DNA from: Desulfobacterales bacterium
Lineage (GTDB): Bacteria > Desulfobacterota > Desulfobacteria > Desulfobacterales > Desulfosalsimonadaceae
Direction: 5' to 3'
DNA: 55,564 nucleotides
Assembly (NCBI GenBank): GCA_025453995.1
Contig: JALOPH010000001.1
Span: 1 to 55,564, forward strand
Shown: one piece after another, positions 8,616-16,762 of the stretch
Position numbering within the stretch: the stretch's first letter is position 1
Layout: every line of letters begins with the position of its first letter
Translations under genes and position numbers: made by a program
The notes under the pieces: model-generated
Told to the model about the DNA's origin: nothing
The model's database searches: none
What the model saw: only the letters and a program-made list of their open reading frames with translations

Positions 8616-9323
8616 ATGAAACGAAACATTAAACTGTTCATGTATAAGCATGTATTGCCCTATATCGGGCTTTTCATTGTCAAAACCATCGCCTTAACGC
8701 ATCGGGTAAGAATTCTTGATGCGGAAAATGAAACCAGGATTCTTGATAATGGCGGAAGCCTTATTTATATTTCATGGCATCAGCGATTCTTTCCGGGAAT
8801 CACATTTTTTGCAAAACGCAGGCCCATTGCGATTATGATCAGCCAGAGCCGGGACGGCGAGATCATGGCCCATGTCGTTAAAGTCCTCGGATGGCATCCG
8901 GTGAGAGGCTCATCCTCCCGGGGAGGCAAGGAAGCGCTCCAAGAACTTAAAGATTTGGCGCTCAACGGGTATAAGATCGGCCATATTGTAGACGGGCCAA
9001 AGGGGCCTGTTGGCGTTGTGAAGCCGGGATTGCTCAGGATCGCCCAGGTTGCGGGATTACCCATTGTCCCGACCGTAACTTCCGCCCAGAAAAAATGGAG
9101 TTTCAAGAGCTGGGACAGATTCATGATCCCCAAATTTTTTTCCAGAGTGATCATCAGATTCGGAGAACCGATCATCATCCCCCAGGATATCAATGATGAT
9201 GAGTTTGAAATCAAACGACAACGTATTGAAACAAAACTTAAGGAACTCTATGATGATACGGATTCGATATGGAATAGCCCTGAAAAAATCCAAAAAATAT
9301 TCCATCCGCAGAGCGCTTTTTAA
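8616..9323 (+). CDS. DUF374-family lysophospholipid acyltransferase-like protein
   Basis: A 235-residue protein starting MKRNIKLFMYKHVLPYIGLF, with an N-terminal hydrophobic anchor. The pattern YISWHQRFFPG, then MISQSRDGEI, VRGSSSRGGKEAL and IVDGPKGP is characteristic of DUF374, a branch of the LPLAT acyltransferase superfamily near the lipid A late acyltransferases. The His of SWHQ is a candidate for the acyltransferase histidine. It follows the exporter genes by 58 bp on the same strand and may be co-transcribed. The acyl acceptor is unknown; lipid A or a phospholipid is plausible. Confidence 0.8.
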   Translation: MKRNIKLFMYKHVLPYIGLFIVKTIALTHRVRILDAENETRILDNGGSLIYISWHQRFFPGITFFAKRRPIAIMISQSRDGEIMAHVVKVLGWHPVRGSSSRGGKEALQELKDLALNGYKIGHIVDGPKGPVGVVKPGLLRIAQVAGLPIVPTVTSAQKKWSFKSWDRFMIPKFFSRVIIRFGEPIIIPQDINDDEFEIKRQRIETKLKELYDDTDSIWNSPEKIQKIFHPQSAF

Positions 9324-9500
9324 AACCTTCTTGAATCAGGCGTATGGGATCATTAAAAAAACAACCGCATCCCGAATTGAAACACACTTCAAGAAAACCT
9401 CGTGCAAAAGCTCAATAAAATATGTTATAGAAAAACCGGCCACCATCTCCCTTTCCTGTAAACGGTTGCACCCAAAATTCTTCAATTAAGGAGGCGCCGC

Positions 9501-12074
9501 ATGAAAAGAATTTTCAAAAATTTTAACATGCCCGTGACACTGATATTTTTGATCTGTTTTCTCCTGTGCGGAAACGCTGTTGCAGAAGATGTCACCTATA
9601 ACGGATCTGAATATGATGATGAAATCTATTTCGGCGTTGCGCGGGTGGCGGACCCGGATGACGGCATTGTTGAAAACAGACTATTTATTTTGCGCTATAC
9701 TAAAATAGGAGAAACTGAAAGCGTCGGCTTTATCTCATGGGATATTGATCCGGCCGGCTCCAGGCTGACCATCAACGGCAGGGAAGGGAATGACCACATC
9801 GAAGCCTTGGCCCCAAGAAATCAGACCACTAAATACAATCAAAGATTTGAAAATATCGCCCCCCTGGCCAATTATGAGTTTCATCTGTACGGGGATGACG
9901 GACATGACACCATATTGGGGACGCCTTATGTTGACAGGATTTACGGACAGTCGGGAAATGACTGGCTCAACGGAAATAACGGCGATGATTGGATCTGGGG
10001 GGGGCAGGACAACGATTTCGTGGTTGGCAACGGAGACAATGACCATTTATACGGGGATGCCGGCAATGATATCCTCATCGGTCATACCGGGTTAGACTAT
10101 ACCAGCGGCGGTGAGGGCACCGATACATTCCGCTGCCGGAAAGCAGACCACATGCAATCCATGTATGATCCGGCCAATTGCGCAGAAGATTGCGATGACG
10201 GGGCCTATAATAATTCTCTCCGGAACAGCGTCGAACAAATAAGGAAGTATGACCCTTACCGGGACTGGGCCATGGTGACGATTCACAATAAAGGCGTTTA
10301 TTATGAATATCAGACCACCAGCAACCCGGAACTGCTCTTTTCCGATCGGGCGGCCGGGGCGTCCATACTGCTGAAAGAAGGCGGGGACATCCCCTTTGCC
10401 GGGGATTTCAATGCCGACGGGTATGATGATGTGGGTGTTTTCAGGGCGGACAGCAAACGATGGTATTTTAATTTAAATACAGGGAATTCAAGCCGAATCA
10501 TTGACGCAGCCACCGATGGAAGATCTGTTAAATGGGCGCTCCCCAACGACCGCCCGGTGGCCGGCCGTTTCAACCGCAGCGGATCGACCAGCGCGGCGGA
10601 TGGGATCGCTGTATTCCGACCTTCCACAGGGAAATGGTATTTTGATTACAATAGAAATGGAATCACCGATAAATCGATGAACAGTGCCGCCCGGGGAGGC
10701 GACATTCCTTTTGCCGGGGATTTTGACGGAGACGGTTATGACGACATCGGATGGTTTCGTCCATCCAACTGCCAGTGGTACATTGACTATAATTTTGACG
10801 GGGATTATGAATTTGTCAGCGTTGCCTGGGGATTGCCGGGCGACATCCCGATTGCAGGCGATTTCAACGGAGACGGCCGGGATGATATCGGCGTTTTCAG
10901 GCCGTCCAAAGGCACTTGGTATTTTCACTGGAATCTTTTCAATACCACCGTTACCAATGATAAAAGCGGTCCCTGGGGCGTCCGGGGCGACATCCCGATT
11001 GCAGGCGATTTCAACGGCGATGGCCTTAGCGATACAGCGGTATTCAGGCTGTCCAATGTCCGGTGGTATTTTGATTTTGACCATGACGGGGATACGGACC
11101 CGTCTGCAGGGGTTTCATTCGGCGCCTGGGGATGGTGCGGCATGCCTCTGATGACTGTTCACAAGCAGTACGGCAGCACCTGCGGCCCCGCGTCTCTGGC
11201 CATTGTCATGGACTATCTGGGTTTGGCCGACCGCTCCAGCACCTCCTGGTGGTTTGATCCGGACCTCAAAATCGGATATACGCCGGATGCCGCATGGACA
11301 AACGTCCAGGATGTGGTTCACGTGGGTTACAAGCTTTCCATGGAACACATCATGTATGAAGGATATGTCAATGATTATGAAGAAAATGACTGGGACACGG
11401 ATCATCCGGACTGGTATCCCAATACCGGTTTTCTCAGTAATGTTTTCGTGCTCAATACCGCCGGCAATGACTGCGGCGATGCAAAAGACTGCGCTGAATT
11501 TTACGGCATTGACTATCCCCTTGCCTGGGCGGCCTGGGATTCAGCCGCCGGCAAATGGCTGGGAAATCTTCAGAACTGGATGATCTATGGCCAGGCCGTG
11601 GGAACCAGCAGAAACAACGCGAATGCAGGCCTGCCCTTTGTGGCCAACAAATACGCCCCGGCCAATATGAAGGACGCGCTGCCGGTATCCACAAATCTTG
11701 CTGACGGCGATTTCCAGAACCTGACCCATTTAAAAACCGTCATTAAAAACTATATCGACAACCACATTCCAGCAGTTATCGGTGTGGATGACGGTGGGCA
11801 TTTCAACACGATTATCGGATATTGGGAAACGAAAAACGGATTTTACATCTACTCGGCCGATCCTCTGGACGGGTGGGGACGTGCTTACTGGAACAAGCCC
11901 ATGCGCTGGAGGAGGTTTCTGTTGAATACTCATACTTTAAACCAGGGAGGGATGGCAGGCATATTGCTGTTTGGCCATTCGCCCAGCGGATGCTCGGGGA
12001 CTAATCCCTGGGCGAGCCGGATCGACTCGTCGTTTTCCGGTGTGAACCTATGCAATACATTAATTATGTATTGA
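9501..12074 (+). CDS. Secreted multidomain protein: RTX repeats, FG-GAP-like repeats, C39-like peptidase
   Basis: An 857-residue protein with a strong ribosome site (AAGGAGG) and an N-terminal signal peptide (cleavage near NAVA-ED, residue ~29). Residues ~130-210 contain RTX-type calcium-binding nonapeptides (GNDWLNGNN, GDDWIWGGQ, GNDILIGHT). Residues ~290-545 hold five tandem units of the form GDIPxAGDFNxDGxDDxxVF followed by WYF, similar to FG-GAP/VCBS beta-propeller repeats. From ~550 there is a papain-like C39-type domain: QYGSTCGPASLA (candidate Cys561 and upstream Gln556), GGHFNTIIGYW (His767) and SADPLDGWG (Asp787). This suggests a secreted cysteine peptidase or peptidase-like protein. 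The combination of a Sec signal with N-terminal RTX units is unusual, because RTX proteins normally exit by type I secretion. Substrate unknown. Confidence 0.85.
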   Translation: MKRIFKNFNMPVTLIFLICFLLCGNAVAEDVTYNGSEYDDEIYFGVARVADPDDGIVENRLFILRYTKIGETESVGFISWDIDPAGSRLTINGREGNDHIEALAPRNQTTKYNQRFENIAPLANYEFHLYGDDGHDTILGTPYVDRIYGQSGNDWLNGNNGDDWIWGGQDNDFVVGNGDNDHLYGDAGNDILIGHTGLDYTSGGEGTDTFRCRKADHMQSMYDPANCAEDCDDGAYNNSLRNSVEQIRKYDPYRDWAMVTIHNKGVYYEYQTTSNPELLFSDRAAGASILLKEGGDIPFAGDFNADGYDDVGVFRADSKRWYFNLNTGNSSRIIDAATDGRSVKWALPNDRPVAGRFNRSGSTSAADGIAVFRPSTGKWYFDYNRNGITDKSMNSAARGGDIPFAGDFDGDGYDDIGWFRPSNCQWYIDYNFDGDYEFVSVAWGLPGDIPIAGDFNGDGRDDIGVFRPSKGTWYFHWNLFNTTVTNDKSGPWGVRGDIPIAGDFNGDGLSDTAVFRLSNVRWYFDFDHDGDTDPSAGVSFGAWGWCGMPLMTVHKQYGSTCGPASLAIVMDYLGLADRSSTSWWFDPDLKIGYTPDAAWTNVQDVVHVGYKLSMEHIMYEGYVNDYEENDWDTDHPDWYPNTGFLSNVFVLNTAGNDCGDAKDCAEFYGIDYPLAWAAWDSAAGKWLGNLQNWMIYGQAVGTSRNNANAGLPFVANKYAPANMKDALPVSTNLADGDFQNLTHLKTVIKNYIDNHIPAVIGVDDGGHFNTIIGYWETKNGFYIYSADPLDGWGRAYWNKPMRWRRFLLNTHTLNQGGMAGILLFGHSPSGCSGTNPWASRIDSSFSGVNLCNTLIMY

Positions 12075-12087
12075 ATGGACAGATAAC

Positions 12088-12525
12088 GTGTATCTGATTA
12101 TTTTTTTTATTATTTTTATATGCATTGCCATCTGGGCGGTGTTATTTCTAAACAAACCGAGCAGCACAGAAAAAACAAGGCGCGAGGTGCGCAGAAGTGG
12201 AAAACAATTTGTTTTTTCAGAAGAAAAGCCTTTTGTAGCTTCTGTCAAAACCACCCAACCAAAGAGGATGCAGCCGGAAAAACCTTATTCTCAAATCATG
12301 AAAAAGGAAATTCCGGCTGCTATGGCTTCAAAAATCACTCCAACGAAAATTCAGACGCCAGGCTCTCAAGAAACGGAAATATCAACAAATAAAGTTGAAA
12401 TAATTGATGATTTTTCAAAAAACACCCCCCCGCAAACGCATGACGATGAACTGGATTTCGATCGACTCTCTGAACTCATTGATGATTTTTTCAGCGACAA
12501 CCAAGACTCAAAAAATTTTAAATAA
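12088..12525 (+). CDS. Small membrane-anchored protein of unknown function
   Basis: A 145-residue reading frame beginning at GTG 12088, since no in-frame ATG lies upstream. It has one N-terminal TM helix (IIFFIIFICIAIWAVLFL), then a Lys/Thr/Pro-rich linker and an acidic C-terminus (DDELDFDRLSELIDDFF). No family is recognised. It starts 13 bp after the secreted RTX/C39 protein and may be co-transcribed with it. Base composition resembles its neighbours, but the low-complexity sequence makes the coding call moderate. Confidence 0.55.
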   Translation: MYLIIFFIIFICIAIWAVLFLNKPSSTEKTRREVRRSGKQFVFSEEKPFVASVKTTQPKRMQPEKPYSQIMKKEIPAAMASKITPTKIQTPGSQETEISTNKVEIIDDFSKNTPPQTHDDELDFDRLSELIDDFFSDNQDSKNFK

Positions 12526-12564
12526 GCATTAACCAAAAAACATCTGCTGCTCCTGGATTTTTTC

Positions 12565-12611
12565 TTGACAGGATTTATTTACGTTGATAAAAAACTGACT
12601 GAGCGCTCAGT
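12565..12611 (+). promoter_or_regulatory. Promoter and perfect 14-bp palindromic operator of the tetR-sulP run
   Basis: TTGACA (12565-12570) with TAAAAA 17 bp downstream (12588-12593) forms a sigma70-like promoter. ACTGAGCGCTCAGT (12598-12611) is a perfect palindrome immediately after the -10 and 24 bp before the TetR start, an ideal position for autorepression. Confidence 0.55.
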
Positions 12612-12635
12612 TAACAATTTACCTGATTTATAGCC

Positions 12636-13226
12636 ATGAAAATCAAAAAAAAAGACGCCATACTCAACGCAGCCACCCACTTGTTTTCAGTAAAAGGGTT
12701 CAAAGACACCCATATGGCTGAAATATCCAAATTGACGGGCGCTGCCGAGGGGACAATCTTTTACCATTTCAACAATAAAGAGGAGCTTTTTTTAACCATT
12801 TTAAACGAATTCAAGGAAAGCATTCTGAATGAATTTAAAAAGTTCACCGAAGAAAACACATTTGAAACCGGCCTTTCCATGACGGAAGAGATGATTTCTT
12901 TTTACCTTCATATGGCGCAATCCATGGAAGACCGCTTTCTCCTGCTCCACCGCCATGACGCCTATGAATTGTCCCAGACCAGCGAACCCTGCCGACAACA
13001 CCTTGAAGCCATCTACAACTGCATGGTGGACATGTTTGAAAACGCCATCGAGCAAGGGAAAAAAGACGGGTCCATCGGGGATATTTCCTCCCGTAAAGTT
13101 GCCATGATAATTTTTGGAATGGTGGATGGATTGCTGCGGTTTAACACTTATGGACTTTACGATGCCGGAACATTGTTCAATGAGCTGATTTATGCCTGCC
13201 GAAAAATTTTAAAAAATGACAGGTAA
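12636..13226 (+). CDS. TetR/AcrR family transcriptional regulator
   Basis: A 196-residue protein with an N-terminal helix-turn-helix (residues ~7-50: DAILNAATHLFSVKGFKDT, then AEISKLTGAAEGTIFYHFNNKEELF). The C-terminal ligand-binding domain is unlike its neighbours and gives no ligand clue. A perfect palindrome lies directly upstream, suggesting autoregulation. The SulP permease gene begins 18 bp after its stop, so both are probably transcribed together and the regulator would control the permease and perhaps the signalling genes beyond it. Confidence 0.88.
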   Translation: MKIKKKDAILNAATHLFSVKGFKDTHMAEISKLTGAAEGTIFYHFNNKEELFLTILNEFKESILNEFKKFTEENTFETGLSMTEEMISFYLHMAQSMEDRFLLLHRHDAYELSQTSEPCRQHLEAIYNCMVDMFENAIEQGKKDGSIGDISSRKVAMIIFGMVDGLLRFNTYGLYDAGTLFNELIYACRKILKNDR

Positions 13227-13244
13227 TTTTTACTCGAGGAAAAT

Positions 13245-15371
13245 ATGCTGGAAAAAATATTTCCGTTTTTAGGCTGGTTTAAAAATTATAATTCAGGAAG
13301 TTTTAAAACCGATCTCATTGCAGGGCTGACCGTCGCCCTGGTGCTCATCCCCCAGTCCATGGCCTATGCCCAACTGGCGGGGTTGCCGGCTTATTACGGA
13401 CTTTATGCTGCTTTTCTCCCGCCCATGCTGGCATCCCTGTTCGGGTCCAGCCGGCAGCTTGCCACCGGTCCGGTGGCCGTGGTGTCGCTGATGACCGCCG
13501 CCTCCCTGGCGCCCCTTGCAAAAGCAGGCAGTCCCGGCTATATCACCTATGCCGTTCTTCTTGCCCTGATGGTCGGCGCGTTTCAGTTTTCTCTGGGCTT
13601 GCTGCGGCTCGGCCTGGTGGTCAATTTCCTGTCTCACCCGGTGGTCAACGGATTCACCAATGCCGCGGCCATCATTATCGCCTCCTCTCAGCTCTCAAAA
13701 ATGTTCGGTGTTTCCGTGGATGAAGCCACCCACCATTATGAAACCATTCTCCGGGTCATTCAAGCGGCAATTCACTATACGCACTGGCCCACGTTCGCCA
13801 TGGGCGTTTTTGCTTTTGCCGTCATGTATGCCCTGCGATGGTTCAACCCGAAAATCCCCAACGTGCTTGTGGCTGTCGTGGCCACCACCCTCATTTCATT
13901 CCTGGCGGGGTTTGAACACAACATCAGCGCAACTATTTATAATATACCAGACGCCTCAATTTGCCGGCGGATCAGCGAATTCAACAAAAAGGCTCTGGAA
14001 ATTGAAGCGCTTTCAAAGCAAAGAACCGACCTGTATACAGATCTCTCAAAAGTCAAAGAGGAACAGAACATCATCGCCGAACTCAACGCCGAACATGACT
14101 TGGAAGTGATTTCTTATAAAATAGACACGCTCAATGAAGAGTCCCATAACATCCGGGAGGATCTCCGGAAAATCATGTTTGCTGCAATCCCCCAGCCGGA
14201 TGGATCTCTAACATTCTATATTCATGGCAATATTCCTCCCGGTGAAAAAACAGACGGAAGAATCTGGAGGATCAAGGTCGGCAACAACCCCATTCCCGAG
14301 GACAAAATAACCTTGATAGGCGGGGGCGCGGTCGTGGGTGTCATCCCCAAAGGACTGCCGGCATTTTCCGTGCCGAAAATCGACTTCAAAATCTTTGGCC
14401 AGCTCTTTCCTTACGCGGTTATTATTTCATTGCTGGGGTTCATGGAAGCAATCTCCATCGCCAAAGCCATGGCCGCCAAAACCGGCCAGCGGCTCGACCC
14501 GAACCAGGAACTCATCGGCCAGGGACTGGCCAATATGATCGGCGCCATCGGTAAAAGCTACCCCACATCCGGTTCTTTTTCCCGCTCCGCGGTCAATCTC
14601 CAGGCCGGCGCCGTATCCGGATTGTCCAGCGTTTTTACGAGCCTGACCGTTGTCATTGCACTGCTGTTTTTTACGCCCCTGCTCTATCACCTCCCCCAAT
14701 CGGTTCTGGCGGCGGTTATCATGATGGCGGTCATCGGACTGATCAACGTGTCGGGGTTTATTCACGCCTGGGAAGCCCAGTGGTATGACGGCGCGATATC
14801 CATCATCACCTTCATCTGCACTCTGGCGTTTGCGCCTCATTTGGACAAGGGCATCATGGTGGGGGTGGTGCTGTCCCTGAGCGTTTTTATCTATAAAAGA
14901 ATGCGGCCGTCCGTGGTTTCGCTGTCACGGGCCGAGGATCAGGCGTTGCGGTGCGCCCGCGTTCATCAACTCAAGGAGTGCAAATACATTGCCATGATCC
15001 GGTTTGACGGACCTCTCTTTTTCGCCAATGCCAGCTATCTGGAAGACAAGATCATGGAGATCATGCAGGAGAAAAAAGAGCTTAAACACATTGTGATCGT
15101 ATCCAACGGCATCAATGATATTGACGCATCGGGCGAGGAAACCTTGTCTTTGCTTGTGGACCGGGTGCGAAGCGCCGGTGTGGACATCTCTCTTTCCGGC
15201 GTGAATGAGGCGGTCATGAGCGTATTCAAGCGCACGCATTTCCCGGAAAAAATCGGAGAACACCACATCTTTCCAACCATGGAAAAGGCTATCGAATCTA
15301 TTTATGAAGACGCGCATCGGGATAAGGAGGAGGGGCTGTGCCCCCTTGTCCCCGTATGCGTAACTGCTTGA
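13245..15371 (+). CDS. SulP-family anion permease with STAS domain and a large central insertion
   Basis: A 708-residue transporter. The N-terminus has the SulP signature (AGLTVALVLIPQSMAYAQLAG) and multiple TM helices; a C-terminal STAS domain spans residues ~566-690. Between the TM segment ending LAGFEH (residue ~224) and the conserved VVGVIPKGLPAF (~362) there are about 130 residues where, from my knowledge of the family, normally only a short loop occurs. The insertion includes a coiled-coil-like stretch (ALEIEALSKQRTDLYTDLSK and onward) and a small predicted beta region. Substrate could be sulfate, relevant for a sulfate reducer, or bicarbonate or another anion; sequence alone does not decide. 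It lies between tetR and a receiver-fusion gene in a same-strand run. Confidence 0.9.
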   Translation: MLEKIFPFLGWFKNYNSGSFKTDLIAGLTVALVLIPQSMAYAQLAGLPAYYGLYAAFLPPMLASLFGSSRQLATGPVAVVSLMTAASLAPLAKAGSPGYITYAVLLALMVGAFQFSLGLLRLGLVVNFLSHPVVNGFTNAAAIIIASSQLSKMFGVSVDEATHHYETILRVIQAAIHYTHWPTFAMGVFAFAVMYALRWFNPKIPNVLVAVVATTLISFLAGFEHNISATIYNIPDASICRRISEFNKKALEIEALSKQRTDLYTDLSKVKEEQNIIAELNAEHDLEVISYKIDTLNEESHNIREDLRKIMFAAIPQPDGSLTFYIHGNIPPGEKTDGRIWRIKVGNNPIPEDKITLIGGGAVVGVIPKGLPAFSVPKIDFKIFGQLFPYAVIISLLGFMEAISIAKAMAAKTGQRLDPNQELIGQGLANMIGAIGKSYPTSGSFSRSAVNLQAGAVSGLSSVFTSLTVVIALLFFTPLLYHLPQSVLAAVIMMAVIGLINVSGFIHAWEAQWYDGAISIITFICTLAFAPHLDKGIMVGVVLSLSVFIYKRMRPSVVSLSRAEDQALRCARVHQLKECKYIAMIRFDGPLFFANASYLEDKIMEIMQEKKELKHIVIVSNGINDIDASGEETLSLLVDRVRSAGVDISLSGVNEAVMSVFKRTHFPEKIGEHHIFPTMEKAIESIYEDAHRDKEEGLCPLVPVCVTA

Positions 15372-15394
15372 TCCCATTATAACAGGGGGGTGAA

Positions 15395-16630
15395 ATGTCA
15401 ATTATCAGTATTTTTACCGGAACATTCTGCAATGAAGAGGAGCTGCTTGCGGCATTGGCGAAGAAATCCGGATACACGCTTGTGAGAGACAAGGAGATTG
15501 TCCAAGCAGCCAGCAACCTGTCGAAAATGTCGGTATCAAAAATTGAGAAGGCATTTTCCGCCAAGACCTCCGTATTCAACAAATTCACCCATGAGCGGGA
15601 GCGATCCATCGCCTATCTGAAATCTTCACTTGCGGATATGCTCATGAATGACGATCTTATTTTTGAGGGGTTTTGCGCTCATCTCATTCCCAAGGAAATG
15701 GCTCATATTCTGCGCGTCTGCCTGATTGCCGACATCAAATTCAGGAATGCATTGTGCCAAAGACAAAAAAAAATCAGTTCGTCTGAATCCGCCAAACTCA
15801 TCCGCGCCATGGACGAGGACCGGGCGTCCTGGGTCCATATGGTCCATCAGGCCCATGACCCCTGGAATGCCGGACTCTATGATATTGTTTCCCCGGTGGA
15901 CAAAATGACCCGGGAAAACATCATTGATTTGATCATAGACAACGCCAAAAAGGATATCTTTAAAACAAACAGGAGCGCCCGGAGAGCTCTGGATGACTTC
16001 AAACTTGCCGCTGCCGTGGAAGTGGCGCTGATCAATGAAGGGCATCATGTCGGCGTTAAAGCAGACAACGGCGATATCATCATGACCATCAACAAGCATG
16101 TGCTTCTGCTGACCCGCCTGGAAGATGAGCTCAAATCCATAGCCGGTCGTATCCCCGGCGTGAAATCCGTACAGACCAAAGTCGGATCGGAGTTCCATCA
16201 GGCTGATATTTACAGGAGATGCAATTTCGAGCTTCCGACTAAAATCCTTCTGGTGGATGATGAGAGGGAATTTGTTCAAACCCTTTCAGAACGGCTGATG
16301 ATCCGTGACATGGGGTCCGCCGTGGCCTATGACGGCGAGTCCGCGCTTGAGCTTATCAAAGAGGACGAACCTGAAGTCATGATTCTGGATTTGCGCATGC
16401 CGGGAATCGACGGGATCGAGGTGCTCAAACGGGTCAAACAGACAAATCCGCTTATCGAAGTCATCATCCTCACCGGGCATGGCTCTGATCTGGACAGGGA
16501 TATATGTTTGAGCCTTGGCGCATTTGCGTATATGCAAAAACCTGTCGACATCGATGAATTAAGCGAAATCATCAAAAAAGCCAATGAACGGATTCGGGTG
16601 AAGCTCGGGCGGCAGCCAGCGGCATCGTGA
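15395..16630 (+). CDS. Cytidylate-kinase-like / BON-like / receiver domain fusion protein
   Basis: A 411-residue protein with three parts. Residues 1-190 resemble the AAK26 cytidylate kinase-like family (ISIFTGTFCNEEELLAAL, YTLVRDKEIVQAAS, FEGFCAHLIP), but the N-terminal P-loop is not a canonical GxxGxGK(S/T), so kinase activity is doubtful. Residues ~200-265 look like a BON domain (DNGDIIMTI, then ELKSIAGRIPGVKSVQT). Residues ~280-400 are a response-regulator receiver with acidic pocket VDDE, phosphoacceptor Asp332 (ILDLRMPG), ILTGHG and the conserved Lys in MQKPVD. It starts 23 bp after sulP. A role in post-translational control of the permease is inferred from position and from the absence of any DNA-binding domain. 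Confidence 0.78.
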   Translation: MSIISIFTGTFCNEEELLAALAKKSGYTLVRDKEIVQAASNLSKMSVSKIEKAFSAKTSVFNKFTHERERSIAYLKSSLADMLMNDDLIFEGFCAHLIPKEMAHILRVCLIADIKFRNALCQRQKKISSSESAKLIRAMDEDRASWVHMVHQAHDPWNAGLYDIVSPVDKMTRENIIDLIIDNAKKDIFKTNRSARRALDDFKLAAAVEVALINEGHHVGVKADNGDIIMTINKHVLLLTRLEDELKSIAGRIPGVKSVQTKVGSEFHQADIYRRCNFELPTKILLVDDEREFVQTLSERLMIRDMGSAVAYDGESALELIKEDEPEVMILDLRMPGIDGIEVLKRVKQTNPLIEVIILTGHGSDLDRDICLSLGAFAYMQKPVDIDELSEIIKKANERIRVKLGRQPAAS

Positions 16631-16642
16631 AGGAAGAGCAAG

Positions 16643-16710
16643 CCCCCCTCCCTCCACTTTTGAAAAGGGAGGAGAAAAACTGCCCCCATTAAAAGGGGAT
16701 TGAGGGGGGA
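16643..16710. repeat. C/G-run inverted repeat block
   Basis: Paired runs CCCCCCTCCCTCC / GGGAGGAG and CCCCCATT / AAAAGGGGATTGAGGGGGG form imperfect hairpins between the receiver fusion and sensor kinase genes. Similar blocks occur at 49959-50011 and 55299-55388. Confidence 0.6.
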
Positions 16711-16762
16711 TATCGATGTGAAGAAGCTCTCAACATAAAATCAACACAATCAGATTTTACGC

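Noticed and set aside
9193-9489. Plus-strand frame after the DUF374 acyltransferase gene
   Set aside because: Mostly overlaps that gene in another frame and then runs through AT-rich spacer; no motif or ribosome site.
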